Assembly: GCA_009779915.1 (NCBI GenBank)
Contig: WRBA01000003.1
Location: 62,001 to 126,000 of the forward strand
Direction: 5' to 3'
DNA length: 64,000 nt
Origin: Defluviitaleaceae bacterium
GTDB taxonomy: Bacteria; Bacillota; Clostridia; Lachnospirales; UBA5962
Of the stretch, positions 45,575-54,798 are shown in pieces. The translations under genes and the position numbers were made by a program. Position 1 is the first letter of the stretch. Every line of letters begins with the position of its first letter. The notes beneath the pieces are model-generated. The model saw only the letters and a list, made by a program, of their open reading frames with translations. It searched no databases and was not told the origin of the DNA.

Positions 45575-45953
45575 AAATTTCAAATAACCCCTCTACAGGA
45601 CCATAGTATTCGCTTTTATTCCAACCAAGGATAATCATTCCTATTAATGGTAAAAAAATCAAAATTAGGGCAAAAACCTTTGTTTCCCCAAATGCCTTGG
45701 CAAGTGCAAAGGAAAATATAATATGCCATAGCAAAAGTAAAAGTGCAATAAGTGGGTAGAAAATTGATAATATAGTTATTAGAAACGGTAAAAGACAATA
45801 CCATCCTTTCCCTTCTCCAAAAACTGCCGTATGTAAGTCCCAAGCCCCAATAAAAGGCAATATTAGCTGTTGCCAACCATAAAACATACCTGCCTTCTCC
45901 AAAAGCCCAAACATCGCAATCATACCGAGTATCAGAGATAGTATCCATTGCAT
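45567..45953 (-). CDS. Small membrane protein, DUF5684-like
   Basis: 128 residues, four hydrophobic segments (ILSLILGMIAMFGLLEKAG; GWYCLLPFLITILSIFYPLIALLLLLWHI; VFALILIFLPLIGMIILGW). The ending FLPLIGMIILGWNKSEY is reminiscent of DUF5684 proteins. Start is unsure: ATG 45953 with AGGGG about 12 bases away, or TTG 45965. Function unknown. Confidence 0.55.
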   Translation of the reverse strand: MQWILSLILGMIAMFGLLEKAGMFYGWQQLILPFIGAWDLHTAVFGEGKGWYCLLPFLITILSIFYPLIALLLLLWHIIFSFALAKAFGETKVFALILIFLPLIGMIILGWNKSEYYGPVEGLFEIFR

Positions 45954-46050
45954 AATAATATTCAACCCCTAATTATTTTTAAATTTAATATACATTTTAA
46001 GACCACATGCCCTAAATGTCAATAGTCCGTATTGTCCTAAAATAAAATAT

Positions 46051-46179
46051 TATAGCAAACGGCTTTCGAAATCGTGATTCGGCGGCGCGCTAAAACCTTT
46101 GGTTTTGCCCAAAAGCACCTACCCCAACTACTTTTGAACCGCACTTGCCCAATCACGTTTCTCAATGTCGTTTGCTATA
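46051..46179. mobile_element. MITE-like element, family D
   Basis: 129 bases bounded by TATAGCAAACGGCTTTCGAA and, inverted, TATAGCAAACGACATTGAG; the next bases (ATCGTGATT / ACGTGATT) also match. Non-coding. It separates the DUF5684-like gene from the truncated XRE gene. Confidence 0.65.
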
Positions 46180-46191
46180 CTGGGTGGGATA

Positions 46192-46350
46192 ATGAATTTA
46201 AGAATCAGAGATATGCGTGAAGACAGAGATATAAATCAGGATACAATGGCTAAATACTTGCATTATGACAAGTCTGGATACTCCAAATACGAAAGAGGCG
46301 AAAGGGAAACTCCCTTACGCCTCATATTAAAGATAACCGCCTCACGATAA
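46192..46350 (+). pseudogene. Truncated XRE-family helix-turn-helix protein
   Basis: 52 residues. The HTH core is intact (NLRIRDMREDRDINQDTMAKYLHYDKSGYSKYERGERETPLRLI), but the sequence stops after LKITASR, before the last helix and the usual AxxYxVSxDYLLG ending. It runs 9 bases into the 3' end of the convergent csaB fusion. Likely a broken regulator or a minimal HTH. Confidence 0.6.
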
Positions 46351-48561
46351 CAACCGTATAGCCCCCTTGGCATCATTGCCTGACAGCCCTTTCAGTCTCT
46401 CACATTCTCTTGCAATTTTCTCCCGAGCCAAATCCGGATTTTCCATAATAATATCTACCATTTCTTTAAGTGCCCTTAAATCCAAATCCGAAGTATCCAC
46501 ATGGGATTTTTCATTCATATATTCTATAAAACTCGCTACCTTAGGGTCGTAAACTAAGCCAATTACGGGAAGTCCAACACTTGCAGCGTAAATAAGGGTA
46601 TGAAGGCGCATACACATAGCAAATTCAGCTTTGGATACGATGGACATAAGAGGCCTTGCCTCGTAAACTTTGGATAAAACAAGGGATTTGCAGCTTAGCT
46701 TTCTGAGCGTCTCTTGGATTATTGAGATATCTATTTTTTGCATAGGCACAAATAGAGGCGTAAGATTATATTTTTCGGCAACATAATCTATGGCATTTAC
46801 CATTTTATCCACAAAGACCGTTTCGTTATATTGCCAAGGTCTTAAATTGACTACAAAATATTTCTTAGAATGCTCTATTTTTTCAAAAGCCAGTATTTCG
46901 TCCATTTTGCTTCCTTCTTCTATATCAAGAGAAAACACAGGGTCTACGCTGATTACTATATTTGGGTTGGTAACACCAAGCTCCTTAATATCGTCCATAG
47001 ATTTAGGGTCACGGAGGGAGATATAGTCGCATTTGTCCAAAGCCCGCCGTGCCATGGGGATGTTGCGCTCCTTGGTTATAGGACCTATGCCGTTGCCGTA
47101 AACCATAACTCTCATTTTTAAAAACTTAGCCATATGCACTAAAAAAGTATAGTAAATAAGCGACCTTGTGCTGGTTATATCCTGTATAAGGCTGCCGCCG
47201 CCGTATATAAAAAGGCGGGTTTTTTTCATATATTTGTATATGCTGAAAAAATTCAAACGGTTTATGGAAAAGACCTTATGCTCCTTCGCCGCTTCTTGTG
47301 GGCGTTTGCTAAGCACCAGCATTGCAAGGTCTTCTTTTTCTTTACGAAGGGCAGTTATAATAGCCTCAAGTATAGCGTCGTCCCCTGAGTTTGCGTAACC
47401 GTAATAACCGCAAAACATCATATCAAAGCGTTGGTGTAGAGCGATTTCTCGATTTAGTACAGTTTCATATATTTCAATTGATTTGCGCTTCATACTTTCT
47501 CTGGAGAAATGGGCTTTGGCATGGCAGTAAAGTCTTTTGCCATGGAGAGCAGCCGTTTCAGGGTCGTTTATATAGCTGATTATGCCTTTTGCCAAAGCGT
47601 GATAATCGCTTTCAGGGACTAAAATACCATTATCACCATCTGCAATCAAATCCGGTATGCCTCCAACAGCAGTGGATACGGTGGTTTTTTCCATAAGCGC
47701 CCCTTCAAGGAGCATATAGGGAAAACTTTCGGAGCGGGAGGCACACACATTTATATCAATTGCGTTTATAAAACTGAAAATATCCTTTACAAAGCCTGTG
47801 AATATTACTTTATCGGAAATGCCAAGGTCATTTGTCATGTTTTTAAGGCTTGCTCCTAAATCTCCTTCACCTGCAAGGAGGAATAGTACGTCATCATGGG
47901 ATTTGAGTATTTCGGCAGCGGCTTTGAGGAAGATGTCATGCCCCTTAACATAGTCAAAGCGGCCTATTATGCCGATTAGAGTTTTCCCTTCCCCATCAAC
48001 TCCAAAGCGGCTTAAAAACTCATTTTTTTGGCAGTAAGCAATCTCTTTGTCAAAATCAATAGTATTGTATACGGAAAAAACCCGATCCCCTTCAAAACCG
48101 CGGTTTATAAGCATAGAGCGAAAGCTTTCGGACACGCCGATGTAGTAGTCCAAAGTACGGAGGGCAATAGCATTTAATGATGTATAAAATATTTTCTTAT
48201 ACAAATTGCCGGTAAAATCCAGCTTATAATCACTGTGGACAGTGGTGATTATAGGCACTTTAACATGCAGCTTTAGAAGCATAGAGATAAAATTGGCACG
48301 TGCCCCGTGAGTGTGGATAATATCATAACCATTCTCCCGCACATATTTAGCAAGAGGTCTTAATATCCTTAAATCATTCCTGTGCTTTTGCTTAAACAGG
48401 ACAGAATGAATAGGCATATCCTGAATTTCTTGATAGAATACGCCTTCCGTAAAACAAGCTATGGTAACATCAATTTCTTCATTAAGCGCCAGGAGTAAAG
48501 CAAAAACAGAGGTTTTAGCTCCTCCTTTATCACCGCCTGATATTAGATGCAGTACTTTCAT
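46342..48561 (-). CDS. csaB: Fusion of GT4 glycosyltransferase and CsaB-type polysaccharide pyruvyl transferase
   Basis: 739 residues, two enzymes in one chain. Residues ~1-375 are a GT4 glycosyltransferase (LHLISGGDKGGAKTSVFALL, ITTVHSDYKLDF, GIIGRFDYVKGHDIFLKAA, SESFPYMLLEGALMEKTTVST). Residues ~385-735 are a polysaccharide pyruvyl transferase (CGYYGYANSGDDAILEAII, FIYGGGSLIQDITSTRSLIYY, VYGNGIGPITKE, MCMRLHTLIYAASVGLPVIGLVYDPK). CsaB adds ketal pyruvate to secondary cell wall polymers, the ligand of SLH-domain S-layer proteins. The fusion would couple chain building and pyruvylation. Last gene of the polysaccharide operon; overlaps the ligase gene upstream by 32 bases. Confidence 0.9.
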   Translation of the reverse strand: MKVLHLISGGDKGGAKTSVFALLLALNEEIDVTIACFTEGVFYQEIQDMPIHSVLFKQKHRNDLRILRPLAKYVRENGYDIIHTHGARANFISMLLKLHVKVPIITTVHSDYKLDFTGNLYKKIFYTSLNAIALRTLDYYIGVSESFRSMLINRGFEGDRVFSVYNTIDFDKEIAYCQKNEFLSRFGVDGEGKTLIGIIGRFDYVKGHDIFLKAAAEILKSHDDVLFLLAGEGDLGASLKNMTNDLGISDKVIFTGFVKDIFSFINAIDINVCASRSESFPYMLLEGALMEKTTVSTAVGGIPDLIADGDNGILVPESDYHALAKGIISYINDPETAALHGKRLYCHAKAHFSRESMKRKSIEIYETVLNREIALHQRFDMMFCGYYGYANSGDDAILEAIITALRKEKEDLAMLVLSKRPQEAAKEHKVFSINRLNFFSIYKYMKKTRLFIYGGGSLIQDITSTRSLIYYTFLVHMAKFLKMRVMVYGNGIGPITKERNIPMARRALDKCDYISLRDPKSMDDIKELGVTNPNIVISVDPVFSLDIEEGSKMDEILAFEKIEHSKKYFVVNLRPWQYNETVFVDKMVNAIDYVAEKYNLTPLFVPMQKIDISIIQETLRKLSCKSLVLSKVYEARPLMSIVSKAEFAMCMRLHTLIYAASVGLPVIGLVYDPKVASFIEYMNEKSHVDTSDLDLRALKEMVDIIMENPDLAREKIARECERLKGLSGNDAKGAIRLLS

Positions 48562-50443
48562 TTACAATTACCTCTCCGCTATCATTTATATGAACCATGG
48601 CAAGTATAAGCCCGCTCATAAGCCAAAACACAAGCATTACGCGAGGGTAAAACCACACATACTCCGACATGCCAAAAACTACAAATGCCGTAAGGGAAGC
48701 AAGCCCTGCCGCTAAGTATATTTTAAGCTCCCTATCAAAAACTGCAATATATGACGAAATACTGTATTTAAAAAGCCGCAAAAGATAGGCTAAGAAGGCT
48801 AAAAGTGCCCCAATGCCGCTGTGTGCAAGGATGTTTAAAAACATATTGTGGGCGTGCATAGCATTCCAAGCAGAAGGATGGGCATAACCTCTGTATATGG
48901 AGATGAAAGCGGATGGACCCATGCCTATGCCTTGTACCCAATAATTTTCAAGCATACGGAAAGTCCCTTCCCAAATACGAAGGCGGTATATGCTTGAGGT
49001 ATCCTGACCGATTGTAAGGAGCCTATCAATTACACTTTGTGGCAAAAACGGTATAGATAATAATAAAACAATAAGGGCAATAGGTACAAGCCTAGGTGAA
49101 GATACAAGTACGAAAACACCCATACCTGCCATTAAGGCCACATAACCCATCCTTGAATAAGTAAGGGCAAAAGCAGCAACACATATAAAAAACGCCCCTG
49201 TAAGTAAAACCCGCTTAATATCAGATTTGGTAGTTATAATCATAGCAAGGACAAAAGGGAGAAGCATACTCCAGCTTTCCGCATCGTTATTAGGGTTGCC
49301 CAGAGTTGAATAAAGGCGGGCAAGTCCTTGACTCCTTGTTAAGTCGGTAAATTCAGACCTAATTTCAATACCCATAGTGAACTGATAGAGACCGAATAAA
49401 GACGTAAGCAGCACAGCCACGGCTAGTATTAAAAAAAACAGGCGCAGGTCTTTAATACTTTTAACGATATTTATAATAAGTATCGAATGGATAATGCAGG
49501 CAAGAAGTATAATAAATACCCGCAGGCTGTCCATGCCGCCGAAACCTGTAAAAATACTCAAGCAGCAGAAGAATATAAACATTATAAGAGCCGGTGAGAT
49601 ATGCTTAAAGGAGATTTTCATAGGCTTTGTCATAAACCATTTGATAGTGTAAACGCCTGCGTAAAATATTGCCGAGAGGAGTATTAGCATATTATTCCAC
49701 AAAGGGTCAGGGATGATTAACATCCCAAGGAAAAAGAGCATGTAGGAGAGTTTAAGATTGAAGAATGTGAATATAACAAGACCAAAGCCTACAGTCAGGA
49801 TAACAGCAAGCCTTAGAGGTAAAAACACTAAGGTCAAGCCAAAAGCAATACCTAATAACAAGTGAATAAAGCGGAATATGCGTGGTGCTGCATAGTCTTT
49901 GTCAAATAAAGCGGCATCCCTGCCGTCAAAAAACCACTTGACAAGCCTTACAGGCACACAATTTCTAAAAGCGATTGCTAAGAATTTAGGTAAATAAACC
50001 CCGCACAATACAAACAGCACCGCTAACACACTAAAAGCAGGCAAAAGTAGTGTCCCTGCCCTAAATGGAGCCATTGTAAGGAATATACCGCAAAGCCAGA
50101 GTGCCGATGCGGTGATAAAGCCTTCGAGGGTACTGAGAGGGGTTACGGCAATATGAAAAAGCTTTCGGTTCAAGCTGTTTTTGTTTGCTTTAACGATGTT
50201 GTTAAACAGCCGCCCAAACCCTAAGACAATGAGGCTGACCACAAAAGCTATTGGACGCAGTATAAAAGAACCCTGCCAATAATCCGTATAATCCGTACTT
50301 AAAAAGCTTTTAAGGATAGAGCTGTTTTTAGCTGCTGAGCCTATTGCTGCAAAGACTTTATAAACAAAACTATATTCGAAATAGTAGTTAAGCTTTGTCA
50401 ATACAGCAATTGTTGTTTTTATTACCAGGCTGTTTGTATTCAT
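48530..50443 (-). CDS. O-antigen ligase-like polysaccharide polymerase
   Basis: 637 residues with about 10-12 membrane segments and the Wzy/WaaL-type periplasmic loop containing ARLYSTLGNPNNDAESWSM and GIGMGPSAFISIYRGYAHPSAWNAMHAHNMFLNILAHSGIGA, the conserved His-rich loop of the family. Expected to ligate or polymerise an undecaprenyl-linked glycan at the outer face of the membrane. Start at 50443 (MNTNSL) after GGTGAACGA; a GTG at 50476 overlapping the GNAT stop (GTGA) is possible. Confidence 0.85.
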   Translation of the reverse strand: MNTNSLVIKTTIAVLTKLNYYFEYSFVYKVFAAIGSAAKNSSILKSFLSTDYTDYWQGSFILRPIAFVVSLIVLGFGRLFNNIVKANKNSLNRKLFHIAVTPLSTLEGFITASALWLCGIFLTMAPFRAGTLLLPAFSVLAVLFVLCGVYLPKFLAIAFRNCVPVRLVKWFFDGRDAALFDKDYAAPRIFRFIHLLLGIAFGLTLVFLPLRLAVILTVGFGLVIFTFFNLKLSYMLFFLGMLIIPDPLWNNMLILLSAIFYAGVYTIKWFMTKPMKISFKHISPALIMFIFFCCLSIFTGFGGMDSLRVFIILLACIIHSILIINIVKSIKDLRLFFLILAVAVLLTSLFGLYQFTMGIEIRSEFTDLTRSQGLARLYSTLGNPNNDAESWSMLLPFVLAMIITTKSDIKRVLLTGAFFICVAAFALTYSRMGYVALMAGMGVFVLVSSPRLVPIALIVLLLSIPFLPQSVIDRLLTIGQDTSSIYRLRIWEGTFRMLENYWVQGIGMGPSAFISIYRGYAHPSAWNAMHAHNMFLNILAHSGIGALLAFLAYLLRLFKYSISSYIAVFDRELKIYLAAGLASLTAFVVFGMSEYVWFYPRVMLVFWLMSGLILAMVHINDSGEVIVNESTASNIRR

Positions 50444-50472
50444 TCGTTCACCTGCATCCTTTCGAAGCAATC

Positions 50473-50976
50473 TCACGATTTAAAGAAAAAAACATCACAT
50501 AAGGATCCGTCTATATGTTTTGCATTTGGGTGGGACTTTACAAGCTCATATTCACCTTTTGTATATTCATCAACGGCTTTATGCCAAAAATGTGCCGAGG
50601 GCTCGTTTTTGGGGATGTAGGCAAGCTGCCACTGCCCTTTGTGGATGTCAAGGGTTTTAAAGAAAGCTTCCTTGCCTATGCCTGAGCGGCGGTAGGCATA
50701 CATTACAAAAAATTCAGCCAGGTTGAAGTCGGTTTCAGTGTCCTTATAAGGGTGTGTATGAACCATTACAAAGCCTGCAAGCTTTCCGTCAACTTCGATA
50801 AAATATGCCCATCTATTTTTTTCGATCCAATAGTAGTCAAGATAGGGATAAGCGTATAAGCCCAGCTTGTTAACATCTCTATTGTTGTACTGTGAAAATT
50901 CGTATTCATACTTTTCCAAAAGATTTAAGAGTATCTCACGCTCGTCTAACGGAACCAGTCTAAGTTCAATATTCAT
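50473..50976 (-). CDS. GNAT family acetyltransferase
   Basis: 167 residues. WAYFIEVDGKLAGFVMVHTHP, then FFVMYAYRRSGIGKEAFFK (RRSGIG acetyl-CoA loop), and WHKAVDEYTKGEYELV. Lies inside the polysaccharide operon, so it may acetylate a sugar or cell-wall precursor; this is an inference from position. Confidence 0.8.
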   Translation of the reverse strand: MNIELRLVPLDEREILLNLLEKYEYEFSQYNNRDVNKLGLYAYPYLDYYWIEKNRWAYFIEVDGKLAGFVMVHTHPYKDTETDFNLAEFFVMYAYRRSGIGKEAFFKTLDIHKGQWQLAYIPKNEPSAHFWHKAVDEYTKGEYELVKSHPNAKHIDGSLCDVFFFKS

Positions 50977-50977
50977 T

Positions 50978-51475
50978 CTAGGAACTCACCTCGCTAAGTC
51001 CTGAAATTCTCATAAATATAAAACTTCTCCCAACCCGGACTGTAAGGCTGTGACCAATACCGTAGCGGTTGCCTGCTATTTGTATTCCGTGCTCAAAAGG
51101 GGTCGCACTAAGCCGGGTAGTTATCTCCAAGGAGGAATGCCCTTCCTTATTACTTCGTACAGTATTTCCGTATCTGTCCGCATTCCAAACAATAGCATCT
51201 TGGACGTCTAAGTAAGTTACATTGCCAAGGAATAAATTGCGAGGGTCGTCAAAAAGAGCGTCCCCAATACTTATACCCTCTACACGAAAATTTTCGACTT
51301 CTTCCACAAAAAAGCTTAAAGTAAACTCCCGTGTTTCAGGCTGGGCGATTACAACAGGTGTGCCGCCCCTAAACTGCATAAATATAAAAGCCGCAATACC
51401 TATTACAGCAAAGACAATACACAAATCTATAATATTTATTTTACCAAATACCTTTGCGTCTTTATCTATTATCAT
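50978..51475 (-). CDS. DUF4330 family membrane-anchored protein (second of pair)
   Basis: 165 residues. Short cytoplasmic start (MIIDKDAKVFGKINIIDL), one membrane segment (CIVFAVIGIAAFIFMQF), then an extracytoplasmic beta-rich domain (FTLSFFVEEVENFRVEGISIGDALFDD, NKEGHSSLEITTRLSA). DUF4330 proteins are found in clostridial envelope clusters; function unknown. Paralogue of the gene just upstream. Confidence 0.82.
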   Translation of the reverse strand: MIIDKDAKVFGKINIIDLCIVFAVIGIAAFIFMQFRGGTPVVIAQPETREFTLSFFVEEVENFRVEGISIGDALFDDPRNLFLGNVTYLDVQDAIVWNADRYGNTVRSNKEGHSSLEITTRLSATPFEHGIQIAGNRYGIGHSLTVRVGRSFIFMRISGLSEVSS

Positions 51476-51487
51476 ACCTATCTCCTC

Positions 51488-51982
51488 CTACATCTCAACA
51501 GGGCTTACATCTGTTATAAACAGCTGAATTTTTGCTATCCCTGCCCATATTATAATTTGTGTGCCGTTTCCGTATAAATTGCCGTTTAAAAGAACAGTGC
51601 CATCAACCATCCGCCCCATAACTTGAGTTTGGATGGTGACGGAAGAGTGCCCCTCCATAGGGGATGCTACTTCATTGCCATCTATATCCGGCATGAAATT
51701 GATGCTCTCCCCTACCTCAATATTTATTATATTGCCCATAAATGTGCCGTCGGTGTCGTTTTCAACTCTTGCGCCCCGCTCCAAAGCCTCAACTGTAAAA
51801 TTCTCCAAAGAGTCTTTGAAAAAAGTGATGACTACAGGCTGCTCCCGTCCGGCTGCGGCTGCCCTTGCGTTTGTGCCGATATTAAGATATACAACCATAA
51901 ATACCATAATAAGCACAACTACCGCGAATATATCGATTAGGCTTATTTTACCAAATAGCCTGCCTTTTTTGTCTATTATCAT
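51488..51982 (-). CDS. DUF4330 family membrane-anchored protein (first of pair)
   Basis: 164 residues, same plan: MIIDKKGRLFGKISLIDIF, membrane segment (AVVVLIMVFMVVYLNIG), then VVITFFKDSLENFTVEALERGARV and MEGHSSVTIQTQV. Shares the EGHSS and GN(L/R)YG motifs with the following gene; clearly a tandem duplication that has diverged. 12 bases separate the two. Confidence 0.82.
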   Translation of the reverse strand: MIIDKKGRLFGKISLIDIFAVVVLIMVFMVVYLNIGTNARAAAAGREQPVVITFFKDSLENFTVEALERGARVENDTDGTFMGNIINIEVGESINFMPDIDGNEVASPMEGHSSVTIQTQVMGRMVDGTVLLNGNLYGNGTQIIIWAGIAKIQLFITDVSPVEM

Positions 51983-51988
51983 AATATA

Positions 51989-53062
51989 CTACCTCCCAAC
52001 TGCCTCATTATAAATATTGTAGGCAGTTTTTATTGAATTGTCCACATTAAATATTTCTTTTACGGCTTTTCTTGCGTTTTTGGACATTTTTAAGGTGTTT
52101 TCAAGGTTGTCAATTATGTGGGACATTGCGTTTGCAAGTTTGTCACGGTTTCCATAAGGTACAAGAATACCACAATCAGTTTTTTCGTTAATTATATCAG
52201 GATTACCGCCCACATTGGTGGCAATAATGGGAAGCCCCCCCTCCATTGCTTCTAATATGGCAAAACTTAAGGCTTCCGAGGAGGAAGAGTTTATAAAACA
52301 GTCGGAATTTAGGAGGAGGCTGGGTGTATCATCACAATATCCGGGCAGTGAGATGTTTTCCAAAAGATTGTGCTGCTCTACGAACTTTTTAGCATCTTCA
52401 TAGAGAGGGCCATCTCCCGCGATTGTTAGGGTAAATTCGAAACCCCGCTCTTTAAGTGTTTTAGCCGACTCAAGGAGGAAAAATATACCTTTCTCCTCTG
52501 AAAAGCGTGTGAGAGTTACGAAGGCGAATGGCTTTGAGTTTTTCAACGGCCGCTCAAAGTTTTCCCTGTAATAAACCCCATTGTACACAAGCTGTACTTT
52601 GTCCGCAGGATAGTTGTTTTTAATGAGCAAATCCCTAACCGAATTGCACACGGCAACAGTCCTAAAATTTTCATTCATAAAAAACTTATTCATAAACCGC
52701 CAAAGGGTGTTGTTAGGGGTGTTTATATGGCAGGTGTGAATTATATTTGTCCTGTTAGCGTAAAGCTTTTTTGAAAGGATGGCAATATAATTTTCTCTTG
52801 CAAATTGGGTGTGGATAATGTCTATTTTATTGGCTGTACAATAGCCGGCAAGAGATTTAGCGGCTTTTAAGTCAAAAGGGGCTTTCATATTAAGGCATAG
52901 TATATTTTTAGTAATACCCTCCATTTGGCTAACAAGAAGTCCGGTCTCATTATATACAAAGAAAATATTGCCCCCTTGAGCTTTGGCATATTCAGCCATG
53001 AGCTTTACATATTTTTCACTGCCGCCTTTTCCGGCGTAATTTATTAAATAGAGTATGTTCAC
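51989..53062 (-). CDS. GT4 family glycosyltransferase
   Basis: 357 residues, GT-B fold. Acceptor-side NYAGKGGSEKYVKLMA, IIHTCHINTPN, VYNGVYY, then the donor-binding half FVTLTRFSEEKGIFFLLESA and SSSEALSFAILEAMEGGLPIIATNVGGNPDI (EALSFAILE is the E-x7-E motif). Cytoplasmic, probably adding a sugar to an undecaprenyl-linked chain. 2 bases after the MurJ-like gene's stop. Confidence 0.9.
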   Translation of the reverse strand: MNILYLINYAGKGGSEKYVKLMAEYAKAQGGNIFFVYNETGLLVSQMEGITKNILCLNMKAPFDLKAAKSLAGYCTANKIDIIHTQFARENYIAILSKKLYANRTNIIHTCHINTPNNTLWRFMNKFFMNENFRTVAVCNSVRDLLIKNNYPADKVQLVYNGVYYRENFERPLKNSKPFAFVTLTRFSEEKGIFFLLESAKTLKERGFEFTLTIAGDGPLYEDAKKFVEQHNLLENISLPGYCDDTPSLLLNSDCFINSSSSEALSFAILEAMEGGLPIIATNVGGNPDIINEKTDCGILVPYGNRDKLANAMSHIIDNLENTLKMSKNARKAVKEIFNVDNSIKTAYNIYNEAVGR

Positions 53063-53064
53063 AA

Positions 53065-54573
53065 CTAAGCCTCCCTTTTAAAAATAGTCAATAGGGTAGG
53101 GATTTTAAGTGCAAAAGCTGCTGCGAAATAGGCAATTACACCAAATATCGCGGGGATTAGCAAATTTATAAGCCGTATACCGGTAAAGCTCAAGCTCCTC
53201 CCAAAACCAGCCGCTAAAAGCATAACAACGGCCGCCAGGAGGATTTTTGCAAAATTAAGGGCAAGAGAGCGGTTGATAAAAGAAACTTTATGATTTAGCC
53301 TGAAAATCAACCCTAAAACCCCTAAAAATGCTGATATACAATAGGCTACAGGCATAGAGTAAGGACCGAGGCGAGGTAAAAGTATCAAAGTTGAGGTAAT
53401 ACTAATGCCCATAATCAAAACACCGAAAAAGGCAGGAGTTTTGGAGTCTTTAGTTGAGTAAAAAGCCCTATCTAATGCCTCTTTCATACTTATGGCAATA
53501 ATGCCGATGGAGAAAAGCCCAAGGAGATTTCCCGCCATAACTATATCAGCACTGCCATAGCCGTGTTCGCGCCAGCCAAGGAGAAAATCCATAATCTCAT
53601 AGCGCAAAAGTAAAAAACCAAGGGCGGCAGGCAGTACAATGAAAACAGTGAATAAAAGGGAGTTTCTCAAGCTGTCCATATACCCATCAGAATCAGCTTT
53701 TGCCCAAAGAGCGGACATTTTAGGGAAGTAAACACTTGCTATAGCATAAACTATAGTAAGCATGAAAACTTGTACGAGCAGTTGAGAGTAATCCATAATA
53801 GCAACTGTTCCAAAACCAAAAGCAACAGTGTGGTTAAATATAAAATTAATCTGATAGGACGAAACAGAGATAAGGACAGGAACGCTTAATTTCCCGGCCA
53901 TTTTTATATGAGGGTTTTTTAAATCAAATGAAAATTTATAGCGGTACCCAAGTTTATACATAGCAGGCACCATAATTAAAGGCTGTAAAAAAAGACCCAA
54001 AGCTGTTGCGAATATAAGACCTGTTACCCCAAACCGATCGCCTAAAAAAACCAAATAAAGTATCATAACTATCCCGCCGGGAGCCGATACAAAAGCAGGG
54101 AGCCTAAATATTCCATTTGACTGCAAAAGCCCTTGGAATATTGAACTAAAGCCGAAAAAAATCATAACAGGCATTAGAAAACGGAGAGTAAAGGTTAAAT
54201 AAGCCGCATGCTCATAGCCCGGACCCGCTACAAAGTCTGAAATCATAGGGGCGGCTAAAATCCCCGCAAAAACAAGCATTCCGATAATTACCATTGAAAT
54301 GCTGATAATATTGTCTATGAATTTTTTGGCTTCATCCCTACGCTCTTCCGCTAAAAGTGAGGTATACACAGGTATCATTACGGTGTTAATAGCCGTACCA
54401 ACTACATTAAATAAAACATTAGGCACATTAAGAGCGTAGTTAAAGGCATTTAGCAAGGGGTTAGCCATACCAAACATTGCTAAATACATAGTGCGCCCTA
54501 AAAGGGTTAAGGCGCGCCCAGCAAGGGATATTACAGCCACGTCTGCCGCGCTTCTATTTTCTGAAGGGTTCAT
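53065..54573 (-). CDS. MurJ/MviN-family lipid-linked oligosaccharide flippase
   Basis: 502 residues with about 13-14 membrane segments. Family pattern RSAADVAVISLAGRALTLLGRTMYLAMFG at the start, NVVGTAINTVMIPVYTSLL, and YSTKDSKTPAFFGVL. As the first gene of a polysaccharide operon it may export the polymer precursor rather than peptidoglycan lipid II; both remain possible. Start at 54573 (MNPSENRS); no Shine-Dalgarno is seen because the promoter's -10 box ends just 7 bases upstream. Confidence 0.88.
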   Translation of the reverse strand: MNPSENRSAADVAVISLAGRALTLLGRTMYLAMFGMANPLLNAFNYALNVPNVLFNVVGTAINTVMIPVYTSLLAEERRDEAKKFIDNIISISMVIIGMLVFAGILAAPMISDFVAGPGYEHAAYLTFTLRFLMPVMIFFGFSSIFQGLLQSNGIFRLPAFVSAPGGIVMILYLVFLGDRFGVTGLIFATALGLFLQPLIMVPAMYKLGYRYKFSFDLKNPHIKMAGKLSVPVLISVSSYQINFIFNHTVAFGFGTVAIMDYSQLLVQVFMLTIVYAIASVYFPKMSALWAKADSDGYMDSLRNSLLFTVFIVLPAALGFLLLRYEIMDFLLGWREHGYGSADIVMAGNLLGLFSIGIIAISMKEALDRAFYSTKDSKTPAFFGVLIMGISITSTLILLPRLGPYSMPVAYCISAFLGVLGLIFRLNHKVSFINRSLALNFAKILLAAVVMLLAAGFGRSLSFTGIRLINLLIPAIFGVIAYFAAAFALKIPTLLTIFKREA

Positions 54574-54580
54574 GATGTGA

Positions 54581-54609
54581 ATTATAGCAAACATAAGTAA
54601 ATAGTACAA
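54581..54609 (-). promoter_or_regulatory. Promoter placed for a leaderless or near-leaderless mRNA
   Basis: In gene sense TTGTAC (54609-54604), 17-base spacer, TATAAT (54586-54581). A start of transcription 7 bases below the -10 box falls at the ATG of the MurJ-like gene (54573). Confidence 0.55.
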
Positions 54610-54798
54610 GCTTATCCCATATTCTTAAACTTTGCTTACAGGAAATTTAAGAAAATGTTTCTAAATTTGAATGAAGTAGGCGAAAAATGGCGAAAAATGC
54701 GGCTTTTCGTATATTACGCCAATATTTACCCCTCGTTGAAAAGCTCAGGGGTTTGTGGTACACTAGGTGAAGCAATGTCGACTTTTAAGGAGGAACAT

